This document shows, one piece after another, positions 25,264 through 34,195 of a stretch of 64,000 nucleotides of DNA. Numbering within the stretch: position 1 is the first letter of the stretch; the number at the start of each line of letters is the position of its first letter. The position numbers and the translations under genes were made by a program. Source of the stretch: Alphaproteobacteria bacterium UBA7314 (GTDB lineage: Bacteria; Pseudomonadota; Alphaproteobacteria; MPNO01; UBA830); NCBI GenBank assembly GCA_002471575.1, contig DKQG01000046.1:116419-180418 (forward strand), in the 5' to 3' direction. The notes beneath the pieces were generated by a model. It did not search any database. It had not been told where the DNA came from and saw only the letters and a program-made list of their open reading frames with translations.

Positions 25264-26628
25264 ATGGGCGACCCGAATTACGATCCGAAGAACCACAAAC
25301 TGATGACTTTCCATGACGCCATCGCAAAATTCCGCGACGGGTCTGATACACCCCGCGCGTATCTGGAACGCTGCCTGGAAAGAATAGACGCCATTGAAAA
25401 TGATGTGATGGCATGGGAAATCATCAATACGGAACCAGCCCGCATGGCGGCGGACGATGCCGGCAAACGCTATGCGGACGGCAATCCGCTGTCGCCTGTC
25501 GACGGCATGCCGATTGGCATCAAGGACCTAATCGAGACCGTCGATATGCCAACTGAGTATGGCAGTGAGCTGTTCAGGGATCACCGGCCGATCCGTGACG
25601 CAGCCTCTGTAAACGCACTGCGTAAAGGTGGAGCTATCATTCTGGGCAAGACGGTGACGGTTACCTTTGGGGGGGGCGATCCGTCCCGCACCCGCAATCC
25701 GCACGATCTGACCCGCACGCCGGGAGGATCTTCGTCCGGTACAGCGGCGGCGGTCGGCGGCGGCACCATACCGGGTGCGCTTGGCACGCATGCGCGCGGA
25801 TCCACGATACGCCCGGCCAGTTTTTGCGGCGCCTACGCGATCAAGGCCACGTTCGGTGCGCTGAACCGACAGGGAGTATTTTCCGCGGCGCACAGCATGG
25901 ATCATCTTGGTGTATTCGGCGGCGATCTATCGGATGTCTGGACCATGTCGCGGCATATTTCGAAACACGGTGGCGGCGACCCGGGGTACCCAGGCCTTTT
26001 CGGCGGAGATAGGGCGCCGCCGCCTCGAAAACCGGCACGCCTGATCCGGTTGGAAACCGCAGGATGGAACCAGACCGATGATGCCACTAAAGCTGTGTTC
26101 GAAGATTTCCTTGGGGGCTTGCGTGACGCTGGCATTGAAATTTTCGACCGGACCGATGACCCGTCGATTGACGCCTATGAGCAGGTCTTCGCCGATATCC
26201 CGGAACTCTGGCGCAGCCTGTACCGTTTCGAATTCCAATGGCCGATGCTGCAATACAAGGAACGCTACCCGGATCAGATACCGCCTCGCCTCCTGATGGG
26301 ATTGAAGGAAGCTGAAGGGCTGAGCCAGGCCGAATACCGGGAGGCGTTAAACCGCCGGGTACGAATTCGCGACCTACACCGACAGCTGAGTCATCGCGCC
26401 GATGCTTTTGTCACGTTGTCGTCTCCCGGTCCCGGCCCGGTTGGCTTGGACCAGGGCAGCGCCGTGTACAATGAAGGATCGTCCGTGATCGGCATGCCGG
26501 CGCTGTCGCTGCCGCTGATGGCCGTCGACAGCGCACCTGTAGGCGTGCAGATACTCGGCCAGTTCGACGAGGACGAACGCCTAACCGCCATCGGGCGATG
26601 GATAGCGGAAGAGCATTTCAATAGCTGA
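25264..26628 (+). CDS. Amidase (amidase-signature family)
   Basis: A 454-residue amidase-signature protein: Lys of the triad in MPIGIKDLIETVDMP, cis-Ser in TPGGSSSGTAAAVGGG and the nucleophile Ser in ALGTHARGSTIRPASFCG. It differs from the usual GTQTGGS by having GTHARGS, but Ser is kept. It resembles the amidase at 16832 only at family level. First gene of an apparent operon amidase-SDR-ligA-ligB, so it may release an aromatic acid or an amine that feeds ring cleavage; this is inference from gene order. Confidence 0.87.
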   Translation: MGDPNYDPKNHKLMTFHDAIAKFRDGSDTPRAYLERCLERIDAIENDVMAWEIINTEPARMAADDAGKRYADGNPLSPVDGMPIGIKDLIETVDMPTEYGSELFRDHRPIRDAASVNALRKGGAIILGKTVTVTFGGGDPSRTRNPHDLTRTPGGSSSGTAAAVGGGTIPGALGTHARGSTIRPASFCGAYAIKATFGALNRQGVFSAAHSMDHLGVFGGDLSDVWTMSRHISKHGGGDPGYPGLFGGDRAPPPRKPARLIRLETAGWNQTDDATKAVFEDFLGGLRDAGIEIFDRTDDPSIDAYEQVFADIPELWRSLYRFEFQWPMLQYKERYPDQIPPRLLMGLKEAEGLSQAEYREALNRRVRIRDLHRQLSHRADAFVTLSSPGPGPVGLDQGSAVYNEGSSVIGMPALSLPLMAVDSAPVGVQILGQFDEDERLTAIGRWIAEEHFNS

Positions 26629-26642
26629 ACGTGGAGACTGGA

Positions 26643-27398
26643 ATGTCCAGGCTTAAAGACAGGGTCGCCGTAATCACCGGTGGATCGCAGGGGATCGGCG
26701 CGGCTTACGCGCGTAGTTTTACGGCGGAAGGTGCAAAGGTCGTGATCGCTGATGTTGCGCCTGCTGACAATCTAATCGCCGAGATTGAGGAAGTGGGCGG
26801 CACCGCGATGTTTATTGAAACCGACGTTACGAACGAGGCAGCCGTTACCAAAATGGCAACCATGGCGGTGGATGCATTCGGCCGGATCGATGTGCTGGTG
26901 AACAACGCGGCGCTGTGGGTGAACATTCCCGCAAAACCGATCCTGGATATCCCTAAGGAGGAATGGGACAGGGTTCTCGACGTCAACATCAACGGTATGT
27001 TCCTCTGTACCAAAGCTGTAGTGCCGCAAATGCGGGCACAAGGATATGGCAAAATCATTAATATCTCATCGGGGCGCGCGCTGAAGGGATATACCAACCT
27101 TCTACACTACGACACATCCAAGGGGGCCGTTATCTCTTTCACCCGATCAATCGCCCGCGAACTGGGCGATGACGGTATCCGGGCCAATACAATCGCACCC
27201 GGCGGTATCATGACGGAGGCAGTGCTGGCACATGATGTTGTCCGAACCCACATCGCCAAGGGGACGGCAACCCGCGCAATCAAACGAGAACAGGTACCGG
27301 AGGACGTAGTCGGTGCCTGCATCTTTCTCGCCAGCGCGGAGAGTGATTTCATCACGGGTCAGGTTCTGGCAGTCGACGGTGGTTCTGCGATGAACTGA
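26643..27398 (+). CDS. Short-chain dehydrogenase/reductase (SDR)
   Basis: A 251-residue classical SDR: TGGSQGIGAAYARSF nucleotide-binding turn, DVAPADNL (Asp after strand two, NAD preference), NNAALWV, catalytic Ser in NISSGRALKGY and YDTSKGAVISFTRS with Tyr and Lys. The start at MSRLKDRVAV is preceded by GGAG at proper distance. It begins 14 bases after the amidase stop and ends 80 bases before ligA, so it is probably part of that transcription unit. Substrate unknown. Confidence 0.87.
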   Translation: MSRLKDRVAVITGGSQGIGAAYARSFTAEGAKVVIADVAPADNLIAEIEEVGGTAMFIETDVTNEAAVTKMATMAVDAFGRIDVLVNNAALWVNIPAKPILDIPKEEWDRVLDVNINGMFLCTKAVVPQMRAQGYGKIINISSGRALKGYTNLLHYDTSKGAVISFTRSIARELGDDGIRANTIAPGGIMTEAVLAHDVVRTHIAKGTATRAIKREQVPEDVVGACIFLASAESDFITGQVLAVDGGSAMN

Positions 27399-27446
27399 CA
27401 AGCGCCGGATTTGCGCCTTGCAATCGAGGTGCACATCAACTATATA

Positions 27447-27460
27447 ATATCAAATGATAT
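27447..27460. promoter_or_regulatory. AT-rich dyad upstream of ligA
   Basis: ATATCA-AA-TGATAT is an inverted repeat with 6-base arms ending 18 bases before the ligA ATG. It could be an operator or overlap a minus-10 element giving ligAB its own promoter. Short, so only suggestive. Confidence 0.25.
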
Positions 27461-27478
27461 GATGCAGAGTGTGGATTC

Positions 27479-27841
27479 ATGACTGAACAGGTCGATAAAT
27501 CCCGTCCGATAGAAAACACTACAGTTTTCACTTCGGAAGAAACCCAGCGTGGATACAGGCTCAACAAGTTTGCTATGTCCATGTGTAAACCGGAAAATCG
27601 GGAGGCGTTCGTGGAGGACGAAGAAGCGGTCCTTGCGGCAGCCGATCTGACAGAGACGGAACGCCAACTGATCCGCGACCGTGACTGGCGCACAATCATG
27701 GACGAGCATGGCGGCAATATTTACATGATCATTAAGATCGGTGCCGTTATCGGGCACGGGCTGTATCAGATCGGCGCGCATCAGCGAGGCGAAACCTATG
27801 AGGAATTCCTCTCTACCCGCAACGCCGCAGGCGCAAGGTAG
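27479..27841 (+). CDS. ligA: Protocatechuate 4,5-dioxygenase alpha subunit (LigA family)
   Basis: A 120-residue small subunit of a class III extradiol dioxygenase. LigA-type features: GYRLNKFAMSMCKPENREAF, LTETERQLIRDRDWRTIMDE and HGGNIYMIIKIGAVIGHGLY. The alpha subunit caps the active site of LigB, which holds the iron. It is followed after 12 bases by ligB. Sphingomonad LigA is about 139 residues, so this is slightly short but complete. Alternative names for the family include the small subunits of gallate or 2,3-dihydroxyphenyl dioxygenases; protocatechuate is the best known substrate. Confidence 0.85.
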   Translation: MTEQVDKSRPIENTTVFTSEETQRGYRLNKFAMSMCKPENREAFVEDEEAVLAAADLTETERQLIRDRDWRTIMDEHGGNIYMIIKIGAVIGHGLYQIGAHQRGETYEEFLSTRNAAGAR

Positions 27842-27853
27842 AGAGAACCCGTC

Positions 27854-28708
27854 ATGGCTAAAATAATCGCCGGTATCGGCACATCTCATGTACCGTCTAT
27901 CGGTGTCGTCCACGATCAGGGACGCCATGACGAGCCCGACTGGAAACCCTTGTTCGACGCCTACGGACCCGTCAAGAAATGGCTGAACGAGATCAAACCG
28001 GACATCGCCATCGTCGTTTATAACGACCACGGTTGCGATTTCTTCTTTGACAAATACCCGACCTTCGCGATCGGTGCCGCCGAGAAATACGAGGTGGGCG
28101 ACGAAGGTTGGGGCCGCCGTCCCCTGCCCGCTTTTGCGGGCAATCCCGACTTTTCCTGGCACCTCTGCAATTCGCTGGTATATGACGAATTCGACATCAC
28201 GGTATGCCAAGAAATGGCTGTCGAACACGGCTTCATGGTGCCGATGCACCTTTGCTGGGACCACAATGATACATGGCCGGTGCAGGTCGTGCCCGTGGCG
28301 GTGAACGTGATCCAGCATCCGTTGCCCACCGCTCTGCGCTGCTGGAAACTTGGCCAGGCGATCCGCAGGGCTGTAGAGAGTTGCCCCGATGATCTAAAAG
28401 TCGTGATCCTTGGAACGGGCGGCATGTCGCACCAGCTGAATGGTGCCCGCTTCGGTCATCTGAATACGGACTTCGACAAAGACTTCCTCGACAAGATTGA
28501 AGCCGACCCCATGGCACTGACGGAAATGACCCATCAGCACATAATGGAAGAAGCCGGTGCAGAAGCCGTCGAGTTAATTATGTGGCTGACCATGCGCGGT
28601 GCACTGAGTAGCGACGTCAGCCGCGTACATCGGAATTACTATGCGCCCATGACCACGGGTATGGGCCTTATCGCTATGGAAGACGCTTGCCTGAACAGGC
28701 TGACCTAA
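27854..28708 (+). CDS. ligB: Protocatechuate 4,5-dioxygenase beta subunit (LigB family)
   Basis: A 284-residue catalytic subunit of a class III extradiol dioxygenase that opens protocatechuate-like catechols between carbons 4 and 5. The iron ligands map to His12 (GTSHVPSIG), His59 (YNDHGCDFF) and a Glu near 240 in EEAGAEAVELIMWL; the general-base His lies in LGTGGMSHQLNG. The downstream enzymes of the 4,5-cleavage pathway (LigC, LigI, LigJ, LigK) are not in the window. Terminal gene of the apparent amidase-SDR-ligAB unit. Ring cleavage is confident, the exact catechol less so. Confidence 0.88.
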   Translation: MAKIIAGIGTSHVPSIGVVHDQGRHDEPDWKPLFDAYGPVKKWLNEIKPDIAIVVYNDHGCDFFFDKYPTFAIGAAEKYEVGDEGWGRRPLPAFAGNPDFSWHLCNSLVYDEFDITVCQEMAVEHGFMVPMHLCWDHNDTWPVQVVPVAVNVIQHPLPTALRCWKLGQAIRRAVESCPDDLKVVILGTGGMSHQLNGARFGHLNTDFDKDFLDKIEADPMALTEMTHQHIMEEAGAEAVELIMWLTMRGALSSDVSRVHRNYYAPMTTGMGLIAMEDACLNRLT

Positions 28709-28973
28709 TCAACACACACGGAAAGCTGTATAGGGGGAGCTCGCGTCGTCATCATCAGCGGCGGGCCGAGTGCCTGCTCTGGCACCTGACCTAGATGCCC
28801 TAAAAGTTGCCGAATAACGACCCGTTCGACCAATGCATCCATGAGGGCAAACTAATGTATCTATCCAAGCCAGAAAAGGCGATGGCCGCGCTGTTGGAGC
28901 AATATTCGGACCTACCGTTCGAGGGGTTACTGACGCGGCCCTCGGGAAAGAACTGGGGGTCCATCAGCGACAT
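28709..28973 (+). other. Unassigned stretch with a protein-like fragment
   Basis: From 28807 a plus-strand frame reads NDPFDQCIHEGKLMYLSKPE and then LPFEGLLTRPSGKNWGSIS before running into DNA of the opposite-strand cupin gene. It looks like a gene end, but I do not recognise the family and no proper start is present. Possibly another gene remnant downstream of ligB. Confidence 0.25.
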
Positions 28974-29480
28974 TCAATCGATTGCCTCATACTTATCCCG
29001 TTTAACACCGGCCAGGTTCTGACCCTCCACACGGATTAGGCGGGTGGTGGCAGTGCGCGACGGCGAATGCAGGTCACCCTCGTTATAGAGATGCGCGTGC
29101 CCCCGGGTCAGATCATATTCCCTGACCTTCTTCACCTTGCCAGGCTCACCGTCTTTCGGGGACTTGACCTTTTCCCAGTCGGTCATCGTGGTGACGCCAT
29201 CAGCCTGCGAATAGATTGCCCAGCTGGGACCATGGTCATGAGGATTGGAACCCTTTGCTCCTTCGTAAACGTGCGCAAGGATACAGAATCCATGCTTTTC
29301 GTCTTCGTAAATCAACTGTCGTGGCGTCGTGTTTTCGGGGCCGAGATGCGTTGCAACGAAATCATCATCCTCGCAGGCCATTGCGACGTAGTCGCGAACT
29401 TTTGCACGTCCTGCAGGGCCTGGATCGACATCCATCGCAGCGCGGCAATCGGCTGACAGTTTTTCGAGTGTATAGCTCAT
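28974..29480 (-). CDS. Cupin-fold metal-binding protein (cysteine dioxygenase-like)
   Basis: A 168-residue single-domain cupin. The metal site is seen in GSNPHDHGPSWAIYSQADG (two His) and later GHAHLYNEGDLHSP (His), the two cupin motifs of cysteine dioxygenase-like proteins. The family includes thiol dioxygenases and many uncharacterised enzymes. Start assigned at MSYTLEKLSADC; nine further upstream codons are possible. It lies 86 bases downstream of the TPP enzyme on the same strand and may be co-transcribed with it. Activity cannot be predicted further. Confidence 0.7.
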   Translation of the reverse strand: MSYTLEKLSADCRAAMDVDPGPAGRAKVRDYVAMACEDDDFVATHLGPENTTPRQLIYEDEKHGFCILAHVYEGAKGSNPHDHGPSWAIYSQADGVTTMTDWEKVKSPKDGEPGKVKKVREYDLTRGHAHLYNEGDLHSPSRTATTRLIRVEGQNLAGVKRDKYEAID

Positions 29481-29566
29481 TGGGTGAGAAACTCCAGTCG
29501 TATGCAAATATCGCGGTATTTTAGTCTCGTTGACAGATAGCGCAATTCGCCCGGATATCCTTTATG

Positions 29567-31168
29567 TCAATCAAAGACGGTTTCCGAATAATGATTTGCA
29601 TCGACAATGGCTTCGATCACCGTTGGACCATCCGACCGGAGTGCCTTGCCGAGTTCGGCCCGCAGTGTTTCCATATTTCGGGCGCCTACCGCAGGTACGC
29701 CGAAGTAATGCTCGGGCGGGTCGCGATACTCCTCTTCCTGCAGCGCAGTGCCATAGATCGGCAACTGGCGGCGTTCCTGTTTTACCCGTATCAGGCCAAG
29801 CCAGCGGTCGTCGAGCACCACGACCGGCAGGCAGATGCCAAGTCGCTTGGCTGTCGCCATCTCGCCACAGGTCATCTGGAAACATCCGTCACCCAAAACG
29901 CAGACCACCGGTAAATCCGGTCGCGCTAGTTTGGCTGCGATAGCAGACGGCAAGCCGAACCCCATCGAAGACCAACCATTAGTAATGTGAAACGTTCTCG
30001 GCGCGTGGCTTGTCCATTGGCTGGCGATCTGATGTGTATGGGCTCCGACATCGAATGTCAGGATTCCATCCACTGGGAGCATGTCGCGAACCACGTCGAT
30101 CGCCTCGTGAGGGCTAAAATTTTCTTCGTTAGGGCGTAGGGCCGCCTGAAAAGCCGTTCGGTGGCTTTCTATCTCCGCATCTGTCCAGTCGTTTTGACAC
30201 TGTTCCGCACCGACAAATGCCGACAGGGCATCATCGAGATCTCCTGTCACTTCTCCTTTTACCTGGACGGATGGTGCGACGTCGGCCTTTTCGATATCGA
30301 CCTGGAGCAGCGGCGTATCGCCGATCCAGGCTTCGTATTCCACCTCTATGGTATCGTACCCCAACCCTACGATCAGGTCCGATTTTCGCAGGAATGCTCG
30401 CTGCATCTGCCTCTTGCCCCGCTCGATACAGCCGATAGATAACGGATGATCTTCGTCGATCATCCCTTTAGCCATTGTAGTGGTGGCGAATGGAATTCCG
30501 TGATGTTGGACAAAGCTTCGCAACAAATCCGGGTTTGCCATCCGCATCGCACTGGAGCCTATCAGGGCTATCGGACGCTTCGCCGCACTGAGTATTTCGT
30601 GGCCAGCGTCTATCGCGGCAGCATCCGCTGGTGAAATTCGGCCGAGCACGGGGATCTCGGGAATACTCTCCGTCGCCGGCGCCAGCGCGACGTCCTCCGG
30701 CAGGTCAAGATGCACTGGCCCTCTCGGTTCCGACATCGCGATTGCGACAGCTTCGATGACAGTTTCGGCAACCGACCCTTCTCGTAAGGCCAGCGTCGCC
30801 TTGGTGATCGGCGCAAACAGCTGATGGTGATCGATATACATCTGAATCCGTCGCCCAAGCTGATCGGTATTCAGATTGCAGGTGATCGCGATCATGGGCG
30901 AGCGATCGAGCCAGGCATTGCCGACGCCTGTCGCGAGGTTGGTCGCACCCGGTCCAAGCGTTGCAATTCCGAGACCCGGCGCATCGGTCATGCGACCCAT
31001 AACATCGGCTGCAAAACCGGCGGATCCTTCGTGCGCCGTCAGGACGAAGGGCAGATCGTGGAGCCGCATAGCGTCCATTAGTGGCAATACATTTCCGCTG
31101 GGTATTCCGAAACCGTAAGTGGTTCCCGCCCGTTTGAGGATTTGAACAATTAGTTCCGCGTTGTTCAT
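29567..31168 (-). CDS. Thiamine diphosphate-dependent enzyme (acetolactate synthase / decarboxylase-like)
   Basis: A 533-residue TPP enzyme with the three expected domains: PYR (VLTAHEGSAGFAADVMGRMT, with the cofactor-activating Glu), a central domain (ALIGSSAMRMANPDL) and PP (LGDGCFQMTCGEMATAKRLG). The metal-binding motif ends in VVLDD where most relatives have NN, which is unusual. Too short and too divergent to be biosynthetic acetolactate synthase; a 2-oxoacid decarboxylase or sulfopyruvate/sulfoacetaldehyde-type enzyme is possible. Divergent from a DASS transporter through a 120-base region with a 10-base inverted repeat. Confidence 0.82.
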   Translation of the reverse strand: MNNAELIVQILKRAGTTYGFGIPSGNVLPLMDAMRLHDLPFVLTAHEGSAGFAADVMGRMTDAPGLGIATLGPGATNLATGVGNAWLDRSPMIAITCNLNTDQLGRRIQMYIDHHQLFAPITKATLALREGSVAETVIEAVAIAMSEPRGPVHLDLPEDVALAPATESIPEIPVLGRISPADAAAIDAGHEILSAAKRPIALIGSSAMRMANPDLLRSFVQHHGIPFATTTMAKGMIDEDHPLSIGCIERGKRQMQRAFLRKSDLIVGLGYDTIEVEYEAWIGDTPLLQVDIEKADVAPSVQVKGEVTGDLDDALSAFVGAEQCQNDWTDAEIESHRTAFQAALRPNEENFSPHEAIDVVRDMLPVDGILTFDVGAHTHQIASQWTSHAPRTFHITNGWSSMGFGLPSAIAAKLARPDLPVVCVLGDGCFQMTCGEMATAKRLGICLPVVVLDDRWLGLIRVKQERRQLPIYGTALQEEEYRDPPEHYFGVPAVGARNMETLRAELGKALRSDGPTVIEAIVDANHYSETVFD

Positions 31169-31185
31169 GGTCTATTCCGTTTGCT

Positions 31186-31221
31186 TTGCACCCACATACC
31201 CTGCACCTCGGGTGGGTGCAA
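31186..31221. promoter_or_regulatory. Inverted repeat in the divergent promoter between a TPP enzyme and a DASS transporter
   Basis: TTGCACCCAC (31186-31195) is repeated inverted as GTGGGTGCAA (31212-31221), perfect over 10 bases with a 16-base spacer. It sits between the two divergent starts (31168 and 31289), which is where an operator for both would be expected. Confidence 0.5.
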
Positions 31222-31288
31222 CCAAATGCATAAGCCTATAGCGCAGTGTCGCATTGACATCAGGTCCTGTGCCACACAGTTTGCGGCG

Positions 31289-32677
31289 ATGGATAAGAAG
31301 ATCGGCGTTCTACCCGCAGCCGTCGCAATGGCTGGCATCATTTGCGGAGTATTCCTCTGGTTCCAACCGGCACCAGCAGGCACACTCCCGGACATGATGA
31401 AGATCGCCGCGGTGGTCGTCATCGCGGTATCGTTGTGGGCTAGCGGCATCGTTCCGGAATACTTCACCGCGATCATTATCTTTTTCTTGGCTGTGGTGCT
31501 TACTGATGCTGGCGCGAAAACGGTATTCTCGGGTTTTCACTCTGCCGCCGTCTGGATGATCTTCGGCGGACTGATCATCGGTGCGGCCGTACAGGAAACC
31601 GGTTTTGGCCACACCCTTGCAAGCGGTCTCCTCAGGATATTCCCGCGCAGTTACTTCGGCATTCTGTGCGGCATAACCGTCGTCGGAACGGTTCTGTGTT
31701 TCATCATTCCCTCCAACACCGGACGCATCGTTATTATGATGCCGATCTTCATGGCGCTTGCGGATCAGGTGGGCTTCGAGCCCGGAAGCCGGGGCCGCGC
31801 CGGGATGGGTCTCGCGGTCGCGGCCGGTTCCGTTTATCCAAGCCTCGCAGTTCTGCCTGCCGCCGTCCCCAATCTCGGCTGGTTGGGCGCGACGGAGAGC
31901 ATTCACAGGATCAAATTCACCTACGCCGAATATTTGATCGCCAATTTTCCGGTAATCGGCATTGTATCCATGATCACCATTCCAATAATCTGCAGGTTCC
32001 TTTTTCCTGGCCGTATCGGGGATGCCGGAAATGCAGTTCAGCCTGCAAGGTCGTCTGCGGAGCAGACCAGACTAGTCATCGTTCTGACGGCGGCCATCGG
32101 CCTCTGGCTGACGGATTTTGCCCACGGCGTGTCGCCGGCCTGGGTCGCACTGGGAGCGGCGGTAATCTGTATGCTTCCGCGTGTAGGCATGGTGCCGTCG
32201 TCCATCATGATAGGCAAAATATCCTATGCTCCGTGGTTCTTTGTCGCGGGCGTGATTGGTATGGGGGCCATGGTCGCCAAAGCCGGACTCGGCACTTACA
32301 TAAGCCGATTCCTGTTCGATACCGTGCCGCTAAATGCCGGGCAGGATTTTCTGAATTTCGCCATAGTCGGAGGCGTCGGCTCTGCAATGGCGTTGTTGAC
32401 AACCGTCCCGGGACAACCGGCCATTATGACGACCCTGGCGGCGGATATTGCCGTGGCCACGGGGTGGCCGTTGAAAACAGTGTTGCTGACACAGCCGCTA
32501 AGTTGGGCGATGGCAATGTTCGCGTATCAGTTTCCACCGTTCATCCTCGCAGCACACCTCGGTGGCATATCGGCCGGCCATCTCGCGCGGTTGGTCTTGG
32601 CAATGTGCGCGACCGCTTGGATCGTTATGATGCCCCTTCTGTATGTGTGGTGGCAGGCAATCGGCTATTTTGGATAA
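31289..32677 (+). CDS. DASS (SLC13)-family dicarboxylate/anion:sodium symporter
   Basis: A 462-residue permease with about 11 hydrophobic segments and two repeated halves typical of DASS carriers: VVVIAVSLWASGIVPEYFTA with GFHSAAVWMIFGGLIIG, the re-entrant loop TVLCFIIPSNTGRIVIMMP (SNT-type motif), and the second half ALLTTVPGQPAIMTTLAAD. Family members import dicarboxylates, sulfate or related anions with sodium. The start at MDKKIGVLP is used because the longer upstream frame is non-membrane and lacks a ribosome site. Divergent from a TPP enzyme, so it may import that enzyme's substrate, as inference. Confidence 0.85.
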   Translation: MDKKIGVLPAAVAMAGIICGVFLWFQPAPAGTLPDMMKIAAVVVIAVSLWASGIVPEYFTAIIIFFLAVVLTDAGAKTVFSGFHSAAVWMIFGGLIIGAAVQETGFGHTLASGLLRIFPRSYFGILCGITVVGTVLCFIIPSNTGRIVIMMPIFMALADQVGFEPGSRGRAGMGLAVAAGSVYPSLAVLPAAVPNLGWLGATESIHRIKFTYAEYLIANFPVIGIVSMITIPIICRFLFPGRIGDAGNAVQPARSSAEQTRLVIVLTAAIGLWLTDFAHGVSPAWVALGAAVICMLPRVGMVPSSIMIGKISYAPWFFVAGVIGMGAMVAKAGLGTYISRFLFDTVPLNAGQDFLNFAIVGGVGSAMALLTTVPGQPAIMTTLAADIAVATGWPLKTVLLTQPLSWAMAMFAYQFPPFILAAHLGGISAGHLARLVLAMCATAWIVMMPLLYVWWQAIGYFG

Positions 32678-33172
32678 CGTGCTCGGAGGCAGTCAGGGGC
32701 CTGCGGCTATCTCTGCTACCTCGCGGTGATTTCGGCGGAAGAGCCTTACGCGCCATCGCGTGAAAGATTAGCTCGTGTGCTGGACGGTTCCCCTCCGAAC
32801 AGTTGTTTGACACGGACCTCAGATTTACGTCGAAACGCGGACCACTGAGCCTCCTGCAGCTGCTTTGCCATCTCCAAGCTTCAAGTTAGGCGATAGGCGC
32901 GCGGCTGAATGTCTCCATCGAACACAAGCCAGAAATATGTCGCCTGATTTTAGCGCTGATGGCTCGCGACGACACTGTTGGGTTCGGTGCTACCCTTGAC
33001 CCATTCCAGCGATGCCGGTTTGGAGCGTCTCATCAGTTACGCTGAGCACTATTGGGAACGCCCATTTTTAAACATGAGCCAACCGCCCGTAAATAAAGAA
33101 CAAATCTCCGCCACGCTTTTTCATGGCATTTTTGGAGATTTGCTCAAGGCCCTCCCCAGCTTTTTGCAGGGG
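32678..33172. other. Intergenic region with no recognised gene
   Basis: Nearly 500 bases. A minus-strand frame around 32755-32880 reads MAKQLQEAQWSAFRRKSEVR and then VKQLFGGEP, and a plus-strand frame near 33075 reads SATLFHGIFGDLLKALPSFL; both look like gene pieces but neither could be assigned. A weak hairpin (CCCC...GGGG near 33155-33175) lies at the end of the permease gene. Confidence 0.25.
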
Positions 33173-34195
33173 TCAGACTTTTCCATCCGCACTGAGCAGA
33201 ATGGCGATAGGGCGGGTTTGCGGGAATTCAGCCAGAACGATCATCAAAAGTACCGTAATGGGGACAGAGAGGAACATCCCCGTCACCCCCCATATCGATC
33301 CCCAAACCGCCAGAGAAATGATAACCACGAGCGATGACAGATTTAAGGATTTCCCCATCATTCGTGGTTCCAGGACGTTTCCAATGACCAGTTGCGCAGC
33401 GCCAAGCCCCACGGCAATGGTCAGAAATTCGCTGCCGACACCAAACTGCAAAAGCGCCATCAACGCTGGGAACACAACGCCCAAAAGCGACCCGATAGTG
33501 GGGATATAGGCTAGCAAAAAGATCACGAACGCCCAGAATCCGGCGAGATCCAAACCCACCGAAATAAGTACCACATAGCTGATTATTCCCGTCAGCAGGC
33601 TCAGCAGGGTCTTCACGGCGATGTAGGTTTGGGTTCGCTTCTGAATTTCGGAGAGGATGAACTGCACTTCCTTGCGCCGATCGCTCTCCGGAAACAGGGC
33701 CTCGATCTTGCGCGAAAACGTCCGCCCTTCGGCCAGCAGAAAGATGACATAAATCACGATCAACCCAGCGTTTCCAGCGACCTTGGCGACCGCCCCAGCA
33801 ACGCCGCCGATCAGAGCCCGGACGTCCACCTGCTCGATCACGTAGGCAATTGTTGGCATCTCCTCGAACCCACCAAATTTCAGGCAACGTTCGATCAGCT
33901 GTTCGAGATTCGCCTGATAGGCCGGCGCCGCATCCCGTACGGACGCGATATTGCCGCTGATCATCTCGACGATCAGCCCCAGTGCGACCAGAAAAAACAC
34001 GATCGAGGCGGTCAGCGAGAGCCAGCCCGGAAAGTTCAGGTGTGTCTCGATCAGGCGAGATAATGCATTGATCACGTACCAGATCATCACCGCGATCGCG
34101 AAGGGGATCAGAAGATCTCGGCCGGTCACCAGCACGTAGGTCGTCAGGGCTGCGATACCAAAAGTAACACCGAAAGCGGCCAGTCTGCCGGACAT
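33173..34195 (-). CDS. AI-2E family (PerM/YdiK) membrane permease
   Basis: A 340-residue integral membrane protein with about seven segments, including LTTYVLVTGRDLLIPFAIAV, LSLTASIVFFLVALGLIVEM, a soluble loop with LIERCLKFGGFEEMPT, and the C-terminal cluster AFVIFLLAYIPTIGSLLGVV, GNVLEPRMMGKSLNLS and SVPITVLLMIVLAEF. This is the AI-2E exporter/PerM family layout; several members instead act as sodium/proton antiporters, so the cargo is open. The start at MSGRLAAFG is preceded by CAGGAG. Stands alone. Confidence 0.87.
   Translation of the reverse strand: MSGRLAAFGVTFGIAALTTYVLVTGRDLLIPFAIAVMIWYVINALSRLIETHLNFPGWLSLTASIVFFLVALGLIVEMISGNIASVRDAAPAYQANLEQLIERCLKFGGFEEMPTIAYVIEQVDVRALIGGVAGAVAKVAGNAGLIVIYVIFLLAEGRTFSRKIEALFPESDRRKEVQFILSEIQKRTQTYIAVKTLLSLLTGIISYVVLISVGLDLAGFWAFVIFLLAYIPTIGSLLGVVFPALMALLQFGVGSEFLTIAVGLGAAQLVIGNVLEPRMMGKSLNLSSLVVIISLAVWGSIWGVTGMFLSVPITVLLMIVLAEFPQTRPIAILLSADGKV

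Noticed and set aside
31665..32763. 365-codon plus-strand frame overlapping the DASS transporter
   Set aside because: It is a shifted reading of the transporter gene; product is Arg/His-rich without membrane segments or motifs.
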